Source of the DNA: Frankiales bacterium
GTDB lineage: Bacteria > Actinomycetota > Actinomycetes > Mycobacteriales > SCTD01
NCBI GenBank assembly: GCA_025464915.1
Contig: JAODNF010000433.1
Coordinates: 1 to 31,148 of the forward strand
Direction: 5' to 3'
DNA length: 31,148 nt
Shown here: positions 1-8,436 of the stretch, in pieces
Layout: every line of letters starts with the position of its first letter
How positions within the stretch are numbered: the first letter of the stretch is position 1
Position numbers and translations under genes: made by a program
The notes under the pieces: generated by a model
Told to the model about the DNA's origin: nothing
Databases searched by the model: none
Seen by the model: only the letters and a program-made list of their open reading frames with translations

Positions 1-852
1 GATGGTCGCAGCCTGCGCCTCGGTGCCGGCGTAGAGCTCCATGACGACGTCGGCCCCGAACCACTCGATGAAGTCGGCCTTCAGCTGGGGCGGGCACGGG
101 GCAGCCATGTGCATCAGGGTCTTCACCGAGGAGACGTCGTACTGCTCGCGGCCCTCGAGCTTCCACATCCGGGACATCATCGTGGGCACGGCGTAGACCC
201 AACCCACCTGGTGCTCCTGGATGAGGCTGAGCGCCTCCCGGGCGTCGAACCTCGGCATCAGGACCGAGTGGCCGCCGAGGACCAGGTTGAGGTTGCACAT
301 CATGAAGGGCCCGTTGTGCGACAACGGCGCCGTCGTGAGAAGCGGGCTCCGGCCGTCGATGCCGAGCAGCCCGCCGAAGCCCTCGGCCACGCCGAACACG
401 CCCGGTGTCCCGGCGACGATGACCTTCGGCCGGCCGGAGCTGCCGCCGGACGTGGGCGCCTTCCAGGCGGGAGAGACGGCCTCGGGCAGCGGGGCGTGCC
501 CACCGGGCGCGGGGAACGAGGTGGTCTCGTCGACGACGGCCGCCGGCTCGGTCAGCTCGAGGATGGCCTTCAGCTCGAGCGGGGGCAGCTTGCCGGACAG
601 CGGCTGCGGCACCGCGCCCAGGGCCCAGGCGGCGAGGCAGCCGATCACGAACTCGGGGCTGTTGGGCAGCACGACCGAGACGAACGACCCCTGGGTCACG
701 CCCTGGTCCTTCAGCTGGTGGGCCAGCGCCAGCGCGCGGTCGTGCAGCTCCAGCCGGGTCAACGTCACGCCGGCGCAGGTGAGCGCGGGTCGCTGCGGCT
801 CCGTCGCGGTGTGCTCGACGAAGGCGGTCCAGAAGGGGGTGGTGGCGTCCAC
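1..852 (-). CDS. AMP-dependent acyl-CoA ligase, N-terminal part (C-terminus outside window)
   Basis: This is an adenylate-forming acyl-CoA synthetase, which activates a carboxylic acid with ATP and transfers it to CoA. I translated the 284 visible codons by hand; the gene runs off the window start. The ATP/phosphate loop TSGGSSGRPK is at residues 134-143, a LSHN motif at 177-180, and the adenine-binding ELYAGTE motif at 272-278. The catalytic-lysine C-terminal domain lies outside. The GTG start at 852 has GAGGAG a few bases upstream. The P-loop form SGGSSGRPK and the following region resemble ligases for steroid, bile-acid or branched acyl substrates, but the substrate is an inference. It is the last visible gene of the minus-strand group with the damaged tetR and the esterase. 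Confidence 0.9.
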   Translation of the reverse strand, partial: MDATTPFWTAFVEHTATEPQRPALTCAGVTLTRLELHDRALALAHQLKDQGVTQGSFVSVVLPNSPEFVIGCLAAWALGAVPQPLSGKLPPLELKAILELTEPAAVVDETTSFPAPGGHAPLPEAVSPAWKAPTSGGSSGRPKVIVAGTPGVFGVAEGFGGLLGIDGRSPLLTTAPLSHNGPFMMCNLNLVLGGHSVLMPRFDAREALSLIQEHQVGWVYAVPTMMSRMWKLEGREQYDVSSVKTLMHMAAPCPPQLKADFIEWFGADVVMELYAGTEAQAATI

Positions 853-1262
853 GAGGACTCCTCAGGTGTCAGGTCAGGCGTCGGTGCTGAGCATGCGCTT
901 GGCGACCCTCGACGGAATGGCCGTTCGCGGGTCGGGAGCGCTGCGTCAGGCTCGACCGCACAGCCGTCGAACGTCGACCAGACGGCGCGGACGGCCCACG
1001 CCAGGCGCTTGGCGGCCGGCGGCGGCCTGCGGCTGCGCTCGGCGGCCTCCGCGAGCCGCTCCGTCACGACGTGGTCGACGGCGGCGAGCATCAGCTCGCT
1101 GCGCGAACCGAAGTGGTGCAGCAGGTTGCCCCGTGACGTGCCGGACCGGCGCTGGACCTCGAGCGTCGTCGTACCCCGGTAGCCGACCTCGGCGAGCGCG
1201 GACACGGTCGCGTCGAGGAGGCGGCGGCGCGTCGTCTCCCGTGCCTCCTCCCGCTGGCCCAC
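765..1262 (-). pseudogene. TetR-family regulator, truncated after the DNA-binding half
   Basis: Residues 1-100 from the GTG at 1262 form a normal TetR N-terminus: the helix-turn-helix lies at about 30-51 (TTTLEVQRRSGTSRGNLLHHF) and a start of the ligand domain ends at WSTFDG. After residue 100 the frame continues as Pro/Ser/Arg-rich sequence that is an out-of-frame reading of the downstream ligase gene, overlapping it by 88 nt. A complete TetR protein needs about 90 more ligand-domain residues. The gene starts 4 nt after the esterase stop (1267), so it was probably co-transcribed. It may be dead, or make a short DNA-binding protein that cannot sense its ligand. A sequencing frameshift alone does not explain it, because no other frame supplies the missing domain. 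Confidence 0.7.
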
Positions 1263-1266
1263 CGGC

Positions 1267-2181
1267 TCAGCCTTGCAGACGCAGCCCGCGTCGCAGCGCC
1301 TCGACCTGCTGCGCCGCGAAGCGTCGGCTGGCCTGCTTGCGGGGCGCGAACCGCTCGAAGCCGTGGACCGCCCCCTCGGCGACCGTGAGGTCGACCTCGA
1401 CGCCTGCGTCCTCGAGCCGCTGGGCGTAGGCGACGCACTCGTCGTGGAACAGGTCGGCGCTGCCGACCCCGATCCAGGCAGGCGGCAGGCCCGTGAGGTC
1501 ACGGCGCCGCGACGGGACGGCTGCGTCAGGAACGGCCTCCGTGCCGGAGGGCTGACCGAGGTAGGCCGTCCAGCCCGTGCGGTCGGCGTCCTTGTTCCAG
1601 ATCCGGTGGTCGCCCGCCGCGATGTCCTCGCGGTCGGGCGTCCGGTCGTCGAGCATCGGGTAGACGAGCAGCTGGAAGGCGACGTCGACCGCGCCGCGGT
1701 CGTGGGCGTGCTGCGCGAGGCTCGCAGCGAGCCCGCCACCCGCACTGGCGCCGCCGACGGCGATGCGGGTCGCCTCGACCCAGGGCTGCGAGGCCAGCCA
1801 GACGAGGCCCGCGTGCGCGTCCTCGAGCCCGGCGGGATAGGGGTTCTCGGGCGCGAGCCGGTAGTCGACGCTGACGACGGCGATCCCGAGCTCCTTCGCG
1901 AAGCGGCTGGCGATGCGGTCGTCCATCCGGGCCCGCCCGAAGACGTAGCCGCCGCCGTGCACGAGCAGCAGCGCCGGCAGCCGACCGGTCGCTCCCTTCG
2001 GCCTGATGACGCGCATCGGCACGGGAGCGGCGACCTTGTCGAGCGAGGTGCCCCGGTGCCGCAGCCGCAAGGTCGTCAGTGCCTCGGGCCGCCGCCCCTT
2101 GGGGATGCCCTCGGGCTCGAGGCCGCCCGCGGCGAGCCGCGCGAGCCGCGCGAACTCGGGGGCGATGTCGGGTGCGCTCAT
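1267..2181 (-). CDS. HSL-type alpha/beta hydrolase (carboxylesterase)
   Basis: This 304-residue protein belongs to the hormone-sensitive-lipase family of esterases, which hydrolyse short- to medium-chain esters. The oxyanion-hole motif HGGG is at 75-78, the nucleophile elbow GASAG carries Ser146, and the likely remaining triad residues are Asp243 (SADLF) and His273 (VHGFE). There is no signal peptide, so it acts in the cytoplasm. The ATG at 2181 has GGAGC about 6 nt upstream. It is the first gene of a minus-strand group with the truncated tetR (4 nt gap) and the acyl-CoA ligase. That context fits release of a carboxylic acid from an ester followed by CoA activation, but the physiological substrate is unknown. 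Confidence 0.9.
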   Translation of the reverse strand: MSAPDIAPEFARLARLAAGGLEPEGIPKGRRPEALTTLRLRHRGTSLDKVAAPVPMRVIRPKGATGRLPALLLVHGGGYVFGRARMDDRIASRFAKELGIAVVSVDYRLAPENPYPAGLEDAHAGLVWLASQPWVEATRIAVGGASAGGGLAASLAQHAHDRGAVDVAFQLLVYPMLDDRTPDREDIAAGDHRIWNKDADRTGWTAYLGQPSGTEAVPDAAVPSRRRDLTGLPPAWIGVGSADLFHDECVAYAQRLEDAGVEVDLTVAEGAVHGFERFAPRKQASRRFAAQQVEALRRGLRLQG

Positions 2182-2208
2182 GTGCAGGCTCCAGCGGGGA
2201 TTGCTCCT

Positions 2209-2230
2209 TCATGGTCAGCGTTCACCATGA
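2209..2230. promoter_or_regulatory. Inverted repeat, likely TetR-type operator
   Basis: TCATGGT-N8-ACCATGA is a perfect 7-bp inverted repeat. It lies 28 nt upstream of the esterase start and just downstream of a possible minus-strand -10 (TAGGGT, 2245 to 2240). Its size and place fit the operator of the adjacent TetR, but binding is an inference. Confidence 0.5.
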
Positions 2231-2384
2231 GTGGGAGGAACCCTACGTTTCGCGTGGCGCACGGGCATCTACCCAGGAGGCGCCGCTACCCGGCCCGGTG
2301 AATTGTCCGAACCGACGACGAGGGGCCCCCACGGTGGTGCGGCACGCCGTTGGCTGCGGGCTCGACACCGGGGAGGGTGGTCTG

Positions 2385-3743
2385 ATGGCACTGGACCCCG
2401 CGCACTGGCAGGAGCGCGTCGACGCGCTCGCGGACAAGCACGGGGTGGTCGGCGCGACCCTCGCGCTCGCACAGGCCGGCGAGACCGTCGCCGTGGCCAC
2501 CGGCGTGCTCAACGTGCGCACCGGTCAGCCGGCCACGCCGGACTCGCTGTTCCAGGCAGGCTCCATCACCAAGGTCTGGACCGCCACCCTCGTCATGCAG
2601 CTCGTCGACGACGGCCTGCTCGACCTCGACGCCCCGGTCGTGACCTACCTGCCCGGCTTCCGGGTGCAGGACGAGCGGCTCACCGCGACGGTCACGACCC
2701 GGCAGCTGCTCAGCCACACGAGCGGCATCGACGGCGACCTGTTCCTCGACACCGGCCGCGGCGACGACGCCCTGCCCAAGTACGTCGAGGCGATGGCGGA
2801 CCTGACCGAGACGGTGCCGCAGGGTCAGCTGATGAGCTACTGCAACAGCGGCTACTCGCTGCTGGGGCACCTCGTCGCGACGCTGCGCGACGCGACCTTC
2901 GAGCAGGTGCTGCGCGAGCGGCTGCTGCAGCCGCTCGGCCTCACGTCCGCCGGCATGCTGCCCGAGGAGGCGCTGCTGTTCGGGGCCGCCACCGGACACC
3001 TCGTACCGCCGGGTGCCGACGGGCCGATCGTCACGCCGCAGTGGGGGATCTTCCGCTCCGCCGGTCCGGCCGGCCTGCTGCACTGCACGGCCACCGACCT
3101 GCTCGCGCTCGGTCGGCTGCACCTGGACGGCGGTCTGGCGCCGGACGGCACCAGGCTGCTGTCCCAGGAGTCCGTCGACGCGATGCTCGTCCCGCAGGTC
3201 GAGTGCCCGAACCCCTGGCAGCTCGGCAACCACTGGGGCCTCGGCTGGATCCTGTCGAGCTGGGGGGCGCACCAGGTCTTCGGCCACGACGGCGCGACGC
3301 TCGGCCAGGGAGCGTTCTACCGGGTGCTCCCCGGCGCGGACCTGCACATCGCCATGATGGTCAACGGCGGCCGCGCCGCTGCGGCGTTCGCGATCGCGGT
3401 GCTCACGGAGATCGGCGAGGAGCTCGTCGGCGCCGGCCCGCTGCCGTACCCCGAGCCGTCCGACGGTGTGGTCCTCGACCCGGCGCGGTACGTCGGCAGC
3501 TACAGCCGCGAGGGGGTCGAGCACCTCGTCGAGCAGACCGACGGCGGCCTGCAGGTCACCATCACCAACACCGGTCCGCTCGCGGGGGCTCAGCCGCCGA
3601 CCGTGGCGGCACTGGTCGCCCACGACGAGCGCGTGCTGCTGGTGAAGCTGCCGAACGTGGACCTGCTCGTACCGGCCGTCTTCTTCGACCACGACGGCGG
3701 CCGCTACCTGCACTTCGGCGCCCGCGCCACCCGCCGCTCCTAG
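2385..3743 (+). CDS. Class-C beta-lactamase-like serine hydrolase
   Basis: This 452-residue protein has the penicillin-binding-protein/beta-lactamase fold. The three active-site motifs are SITK (Ser60, Lys63), YCN (Tyr152, Asn154) and HDG (301-303, the KTG equivalent). There is no signal peptide or membrane segment, so it is cytoplasmic; this argues against cell-wall or antibiotic work and for an esterase, amidase or D-aminopeptidase role. Residues from about 350 form an extra C-terminal beta-rich region seen in such esterase-type members. The ATG at 2385 follows a GGGAGG ribosome-binding site at 2371-2376. I chose it over upstream in-frame codons that give no family-like sequence. It ends in a TAG that overlaps the stop of the convergent SnoaL-like gene. 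Confidence 0.9.
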   Translation: MALDPAHWQERVDALADKHGVVGATLALAQAGETVAVATGVLNVRTGQPATPDSLFQAGSITKVWTATLVMQLVDDGLLDLDAPVVTYLPGFRVQDERLTATVTTRQLLSHTSGIDGDLFLDTGRGDDALPKYVEAMADLTETVPQGQLMSYCNSGYSLLGHLVATLRDATFEQVLRERLLQPLGLTSAGMLPEEALLFGAATGHLVPPGADGPIVTPQWGIFRSAGPAGLLHCTATDLLALGRLHLDGGLAPDGTRLLSQESVDAMLVPQVECPNPWQLGNHWGLGWILSSWGAHQVFGHDGATLGQGAFYRVLPGADLHIAMMVNGGRAAAAFAIAVLTEIGEELVGAGPLPYPEPSDGVVLDPARYVGSYSREGVEHLVEQTDGGLQVTITNTGPLAGAQPPTVAALVAHDERVLLVKLPNVDLLVPAVFFDHDGGRYLHFGARATRRS

Positions 3744-4131
3744 GGCTGGTTGTTCCGCCAGAAGGCGTCCTCCGCGGCCTGGTCCAGGCTTGCGTCCCAG
3801 TACTCGAGGACCTTGCCGCCGGCCAGCCGTTGGACGTGGACGACAGGGCGCACGTAATCGCGGATCGTCCCTGTGAGCAGCGTGACCACGTACCCGCGGT
3901 CATCGGTGCCGAGGGCGTGCAGGACGAATCCGCCCTGGCCGCCGCTGATCGCACTGACGGCGCCCAGGTACTCCCACACAGCGGCCTTGCCGACCTTGTC
4001 CCCGGACAGTGGGTGGTCGCCGGCGATGTGCATGACCGTGTCGTCCTCAGGGAGGCATCGATCGCCGGGATGTCCATGGCGCCGTAGGCCTCGTAGAGAT
4101 GACGTACGACGAGCTCGTTGGCCTCGGTCAC
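3740..4131 (-). pseudogene. SnoaL/NTF2-like protein broken by a frameshift
   Basis: Two frames together encode one NTF2-fold protein. From the GTG at 4131 the first frame gives the usual N-terminal helices (ELVVRHLYEAYGAMD, then IPAIDASL). The family pattern then continues one frame over (EDDTVMHIAGDHPLSG...) to the TAG at 3742-3740. The switch falls near 4045-4052, at CCCTGAGG, and insertion of one base would restore a protein of about 130 residues. SnoaL-like proteins are small cyclases, isomerases or binding proteins of varied substrate, so no function can be assigned. It starts 7 nt after the stop of the isomerase gene and so is the last member of the mannoside operon. It is either a true pseudogene or a sequencing error. 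Confidence 0.7.
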
Positions 4132-4138
4132 GAGCGGA

Positions 4139-5314
4139 TCATGACACGGCCGGTGCGCCACGGAGACTCAGCAGGCTGCGGGCGACGCTGCCGGTGACGG
4201 GAAGCTCGGCCAGCAGCAGGGCCTGCACGACGTGGTAGGCGTCGGGCTGACCGGTCCAGGTGCTGGTGGCCGGTGTGCCGTCCGGGTCGAGCTCGTGCCG
4301 CCAGCTGCCGGTCCTGGGGTCGGCGAACCGCTCCTCGGCGAAGGCGGTCCACGTCCTCAGGTCTGACGTGAAGGCTCCGTCGCGGGTCACGCGACCGAGC
4401 ACCGCGGCGGCGGCGATCGCCTCGGCGAGCACCCAGTGGAACTGCTGGCTGACGACGGGGCGGTCCCGCCAGTCCAGGGTGTAGACAAGACCGCCGGTCG
4501 GCGCCCAGGCGCGCGACCTCGCCGCGTCGTAGAGCGCCACGGCGTCCTTGACCAGCCACGGGGGAGCGGGGTCACCGAGTGCCACGGCTGTGTGGACCGC
4601 CAGCCGGGCCCACTCGAACTGGTGACCCGGCGTCACGCCGAACGGGCGGAAGGGATCGGCTGGCGTGACGGCGTTGTAGTCGAGTAGGGCGTTCCAGTCG
4701 GCGTCGAAGTGCTCGGGCAGTCGCCACTGCCGGCCGCGCGCCTCGATGTGGACGATCCGCTCGAGCACCCGGACGCACCGGGCCAGCAGCTCGTCGCGGC
4801 GGGACGGCAGCGCCTCGGCCGCCGCGAGCATCGCCTCGACCCCGTGCATGTTCGCATTGGCGCCGCGGTAGTCGTCACACCTCGTCCACCGGCGGTCCCA
4901 CAGCTCCCGGGCGGTGCCGCTCTGCTCGTCCCAGAAGCGGGTGTCCCAGATGTCGAGCGCCTCGAGCAGCAGGTCGTTGCCGAGTCCCGCCAGGGACGCG
5001 CTAGAGCCGGCGAGGACGACGAAGGCGTGTTCGTACGCCGCCTTGTCGGTGTCGGATCCGCTTCCGCGGAACCACCCGCCGTGCTCACGGTCGCGGAGCG
5101 GGCCGCCGAACGACGAGACCCCGTGCTCGGCAAGGGGTCTCAGGTCCTCGCGGCCCATCAGGAGGGCGAGGCAGAACACGTGCGTCATGCGCGCGCTGAT
5201 CCACGTCTCGATCCCGCGACCGCGGTCGACCGTCCCGTCGTCGAGGAGCCAGCCGAAGCCCGAGCGGACGCGTGACCTCGCCGCGAACGACAGCAGCCCG
5301 CCGAGGGTCGTCAC
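4139..5314 (-). CDS. AGE-family aldose-ketose isomerase, YihS/mannose-isomerase type
   Basis: This 391-residue protein has the (alpha/alpha)6-barrel fold of the N-acylglucosamine 2-epimerase family. Motifs match the YihS/mannose-isomerase branch: NMHGVEA (His157), PGHQFEWARL (His231, Glu234), FHWVLAEAI (His293) and AYHV (His361). In the family, the two His residues equivalent to 231 and 361 exchange the proton between C1 and C2. The most likely reaction is mannose to fructose. The GTG start at 5314 overlaps the TGA of the beta-mannosidase gene (GTGA), which indicates translational coupling and supports this start over upstream codons in shadow sequence. In context it would process the mannose released by the mannosidase. 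An epimerase acting on another hexose is possible. Confidence 0.85.
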   Translation of the reverse strand: MTTLGGLLSFAARSRVRSGFGWLLDDGTVDRGRGIETWISARMTHVFCLALLMGREDLRPLAEHGVSSFGGPLRDREHGGWFRGSGSDTDKAAYEHAFVVLAGSSASLAGLGNDLLLEALDIWDTRFWDEQSGTARELWDRRWTRCDDYRGANANMHGVEAMLAAAEALPSRRDELLARCVRVLERIVHIEARGRQWRLPEHFDADWNALLDYNAVTPADPFRPFGVTPGHQFEWARLAVHTAVALGDPAPPWLVKDAVALYDAARSRAWAPTGGLVYTLDWRDRPVVSQQFHWVLAEAIAAAAVLGRVTRDGAFTSDLRTWTAFAEERFADPRTGSWRHELDPDGTPATSTWTGQPDAYHVVQALLLAELPVTGSVARSLLSLRGAPAVS

Positions 5315-7782
5315 CTGACGGGGACGGCCGGCCCGCCGTAGCAGGCCGCGGTGAGGGTCGCGCCCTCCGGGAGTCGGCAGACGGCGATGTCGACGCTCTC
5401 GCCATCGCGAAGATCGACGTAGTTCGTGCTGAACCTCGCCCCGGGCAGGTCGCTCATGACCCGCGCCAGGTAGGCGTAGCCGCGCGCCGTCAGCCGCACC
5501 GTCGTGATGCCATCGGTCTCGAAGAGAACGGTCGGCTCGAGGAGCGCCGGCTCGGGCAGCACGTCCTTGAGGCGGCCGAAGAACCGGCGGTTGTCGGGGA
5601 GCAGCCCGCTGGCCTCGGACACGTGGGCGAACTGGTCGACCGGCGGTACTTCGGCAAGCGTCCAGACGGGCACCGACGAGTAGGCCTCGGCGACCACCTG
5701 CAGCTCGTCCCGGCGTACCTCGCCCCCCTTGACCGCACCGATGCACACCGCGAGGTCGAGGTCGACGGCGTCGCGTCCGGAGTTGGTGACCCAGAGCTCG
5801 ACGCCCGTGTCGGTGGTGCGGAAGCTCGCCAGCAGCGGCTGGAAGACGCGCTGGAGGAAGTAGTAGCTCGCCTTGGGCACGAGGTCGTAGTCGAGGACCG
5901 ACCAGGACAGGCCCGGCCAGGCGTCGTTGAGCTGCCAGACCAGCGTGCCGTTGCAGTGCGGCTGGCGCCGGCGGTAGTGCTCGATGCCGAGCTTCAGGCC
6001 CTCGGCCTGGCAGGCCATCGTGCGGTCGACGTACTCGAGAAGGGTGCGCGGCTCACCTGTCTCGAGGATCATCTGGGCGTAGCCCTTGTCCTTCGGGGTG
6101 TCCTTGTTGCGCTGGCCCAGCTCCGCGGACCCGAGGTCGAGGCTGCCGGGCGGGGTCCAGCGCTCGAGCGTCGCGAGCTCGGGCGACGCGTGGATGCCGA
6201 ACTCGCTGATGAAGCGGCCCTTGTCGTGCTCGTAGCGGCTGAAGTGCACCTGCTCCCCTCGCGACGCGAACTCGGTCGGGCCGCCGGCGCCCACGTCGGC
6301 GCCGTGCCAGACCTCCCACGCGTGCCGGTCGCCGGCACCCGTGCCGTTGAGGAGCTCCCCGGGCAGCTTGCCCCACGGGCTGCCCGGCCAGTAGATCGCA
6401 TCCGGGTCGTGGGTTCGGACTGCGTCGGGCAGCAGCTCGTTGAAGATCGACCAGCCCCACTCGCCCGGCTCGTCGGTGCCGGAGGTGATCTCGCGGATCG
6501 CCTGGATCTCGTTCTCCCCGCACCACAGCGCGAGCGACGTGCGGCCGCGCAGCCGGCGGACCTGGTGGGCTGCCTCGAGCCCGATCTCGACGGCGAGCGT
6601 CCCGTCCGGGTCGGGGTAGTCATAGCAGGCGAACAGGAAGTCCTGCCAGACGAGAACCCCCAGCTCGTCGCACGCGTCGTAGAACGCGTCGGGTGCCACG
6701 ACGCCGCCGCCCCAGACCCGCAGCATGGTCATGCCGGCGTCACGCGACAGCTCGACCAGGTCGCGCTGGGTCGCGTCGGGCACGGAGCCGACCAGCATCG
6801 AGGGAGGTACGACGTTGGCGCCGCGGGAGAACGTCGGCTGACCGTTGAGGACGAACCGGAAGTGCTCGGCCTGCTCCTCGGGGTCCGGGCTGCGGTCGAG
6901 CTCGATCGTCCGGAGCCCGCGCTGAACCGTCACCACCGCGTCGCCGCTGCGGACCTCGACGTCGTAGAGAGCGGGGGTCCCCAGGTCGTGCGTCCACCAC
7001 AGCTCGACGTCGGTCAGCATCACGTCGGTCCGGAAGGCCCCCGCGCCGGCCAGGGCGGTCTGCACCGCGCCGCTGGGGGAGGTGACGGTCACGGTGACCG
7101 CCGCGTCGGACTGCCCGGTCACGACGAGCGTCGCTGTGCGGACCTCGACGTCGACGTCGGCCGCCCTCACCCACACGTCACGCAGGACGGGCTCACCCGC
7201 GACCACGGTGACCGCACCGCTGATCCCGCGGGAGGGGAGCGCCGCGGCGAAGTCCCAGCCCCAGGAGAAGGTGGCCTTCCGCAGGCGCGGGCGCTGGACC
7301 CGCAGGAGCAGCACGTCGTCAGCGACCTCCTCTGCGTCCGGCCGCACACCCGACCGCTCCCGGTAGCCGCCGATCTCGGCAGCCGCCGCGTCGTCGCTGA
7401 GCAGGCCCACGAGCGGCGGCGGGAAGGCGACGAGCAGCTCGTTGTCGGCGGCCAACGACACCTCGAACCGGTGCGGGCGGTGCTGGTTGCGAGCGCTGCC
7501 GACCTGGACGCCGTTCAGCCAGACGACGGCGACGGTGTCGAGCCCCGCGAAGTCGAGGAACCGGTCCGTTGCCGGGTCCGCGGTGAAGCGGGCGCGGTAC
7601 CACCAGGTCGCGTCCTCGACCCAGCCCAGGTCGTGCTCGTTCATCCCGAAGTAGGGGTGCGGCAGCCGACCGGCAGCCATCAGCGACTCGTGCACGCCGC
7701 CGGGAACGACAGCAGGGACCCACTCTGCGTCCGGGCCCGGCCGATCGCCGATGGTCCAGGCCAGCTCGAACGTCAGCGTCAC
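5311..7782 (-). CDS. GH2 beta-mannosidase
   Basis: This 823-residue cytoplasmic glycosidase hydrolyses terminal beta-mannosides. Order of domains: jelly-roll sugar-binding domain (about 1-170, with ATWWYRARF and VWLNGVQVG), an Ig-like domain (to about 290), a TIM barrel (about 295-590, with RVWGGG at 355-360) and C-terminal beta domains. The acid/base glutamate is Glu425 in WCGENE and the nucleophile is Glu527 in FISEFG. The length fits bacterial beta-mannosidases. There is no signal peptide, so the substrate must be a short imported oligosaccharide. The GTG start at 7782 overlaps the TGA of tetR (GTGA). It is followed, again by a 4-nt overlap, by a mannose-isomerase-like gene, which supports beta-mannoside specificity over beta-galactoside or glucuronide. 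Confidence 0.92.
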   Translation of the reverse strand: MTLTFELAWTIGDRPGPDAEWVPAVVPGGVHESLMAAGRLPHPYFGMNEHDLGWVEDATWWYRARFTADPATDRFLDFAGLDTVAVVWLNGVQVGSARNQHRPHRFEVSLAADNELLVAFPPPLVGLLSDDAAAAEIGGYRERSGVRPDAEEVADDVLLLRVQRPRLRKATFSWGWDFAAALPSRGISGAVTVVAGEPVLRDVWVRAADVDVEVRTATLVVTGQSDAAVTVTVTSPSGAVQTALAGAGAFRTDVMLTDVELWWTHDLGTPALYDVEVRSGDAVVTVQRGLRTIELDRSPDPEEQAEHFRFVLNGQPTFSRGANVVPPSMLVGSVPDATQRDLVELSRDAGMTMLRVWGGGVVAPDAFYDACDELGVLVWQDFLFACYDYPDPDGTLAVEIGLEAAHQVRRLRGRTSLALWCGENEIQAIREITSGTDEPGEWGWSIFNELLPDAVRTHDPDAIYWPGSPWGKLPGELLNGTGAGDRHAWEVWHGADVGAGGPTEFASRGEQVHFSRYEHDKGRFISEFGIHASPELATLERWTPPGSLDLGSAELGQRNKDTPKDKGYAQMILETGEPRTLLEYVDRTMACQAEGLKLGIEHYRRRQPHCNGTLVWQLNDAWPGLSWSVLDYDLVPKASYYFLQRVFQPLLASFRTTDTGVELWVTNSGRDAVDLDLAVCIGAVKGGEVRRDELQVVAEAYSSVPVWTLAEVPPVDQFAHVSEASGLLPDNRRFFGRLKDVLPEPALLEPTVLFETDGITTVRLTARGYAYLARVMSDLPGARFSTNYVDLRDGESVDIAVCRLPEGATLTAACYGGPAVPVR

Positions 7783-8420
7783 GCCGGCGTGCCACCGGTC
7801 AGGATGCGCAGCGCGAAGTCGGCGTAGGTCTTCACGACGGTCTCGGCGGGCACGCCGAGCCCCGGGCTCCACCACTCGGGGGTGCGGGTCCCCATGCCGC
7901 CGATGGCCTGGATGATGAGGAAAGGGTCGTCGTCGACGAACACCTTCAGCCGCTGGCCGCGCGCGACGACCTCCTCGAAGCTGCGGGCTGCGTCCTCACG
8001 CATCCGCTGCAGCGCTGGCCGGTACTGCTCGTCCAGCGACTCCGTCTCACGGTTGGTCACCCTCGCGAGCGCGGGGTAGTCGAGGTGGACGCGCACGTGC
8101 GCCTCGCACAGGGCGCGGATCTGCTCGAGCGGGTCCGCGCTGACCTCGAGCAGGGCGGCGCTCATCCGGTCCCGGTGCGTGGCGAAGCCCAGCTTCACCA
8201 GCTCGTACAGCAGCTCCTGCTTGGACGCGACATGGGCGTAGAGCGCCATCGGCTTGAGGCCGAGCTCCGCAGCGATGTCTCGGACCGAGACGGCGTGGTA
8301 GCCGCTGCGCCCGAACAGGACGATGGCGGCCTCGAAGACGCGCCGTCGGGCATCGCTCATCTCCGGGGTCGGCGGCAGCAGCGCGCTGACGGTGGGGCCG
8401 GACAGTGCCGCGGTCGACAT
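7779..8420 (-). CDS. TetR-family transcriptional regulator of the mannoside operon
   Basis: This 213-residue protein has an intact TetR helix-turn-helix at about 46-65 (VRDIAAELGLKPMALYAHV) and a ligand-binding C-terminal half ending ADFALRILTGG. The ATG at 8420 has AAGGGA upstream; a second in-frame ATG at residue 21 is possible, since residues 1-20 are Pro/Ser-rich. It is the first gene of the minus-strand operon with the mannosidase and isomerase and diverges from the seven-gene transporter operon. An operator-like site (8437-8450) lies 17-30 nt upstream of its start and a near copy (8537-8550) precedes the transporter genes. It therefore probably represses itself and perhaps both operons. 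The ligand is unknown. Confidence 0.9.
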   Translation of the reverse strand: MSTAALSGPTVSALLPPTPEMSDARRRVFEAAIVLFGRSGYHAVSVRDIAAELGLKPMALYAHVASKQELLYELVKLGFATHRDRMSAALLEVSADPLEQIRALCEAHVRVHLDYPALARVTNRETESLDEQYRPALQRMREDAARSFEEVVARGQRLKVFVDDDPFLIIQAIGGMGTRTPEWWSPGLGVPAETVVKTYADFALRILTGGTPA

Positions 8421-8436
8421 GGCTTCCCTTCAGATG

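Noticed and set aside
2385..3743. The beta-lactamase-like gene as an antibiotic-resistance determinant
   Set aside because: No signal peptide, and its motif set (SxxK, YxN, HDG) is shared with many esterases and peptidases.
3740..4033. SnoaL-like protein starting at the ATG at 4033 as a complete 97-residue gene
   Set aside because: It lacks the N-terminal helices of the fold, which are present in the adjacent frame; a frameshifted gene explains the data better.
5272..7827. 851-codon plus-strand frame opposite the beta-mannosidase
   Set aside because: Mirror of the codon bias of the GH2 gene, whose catalytic motifs are unambiguous on the minus strand.
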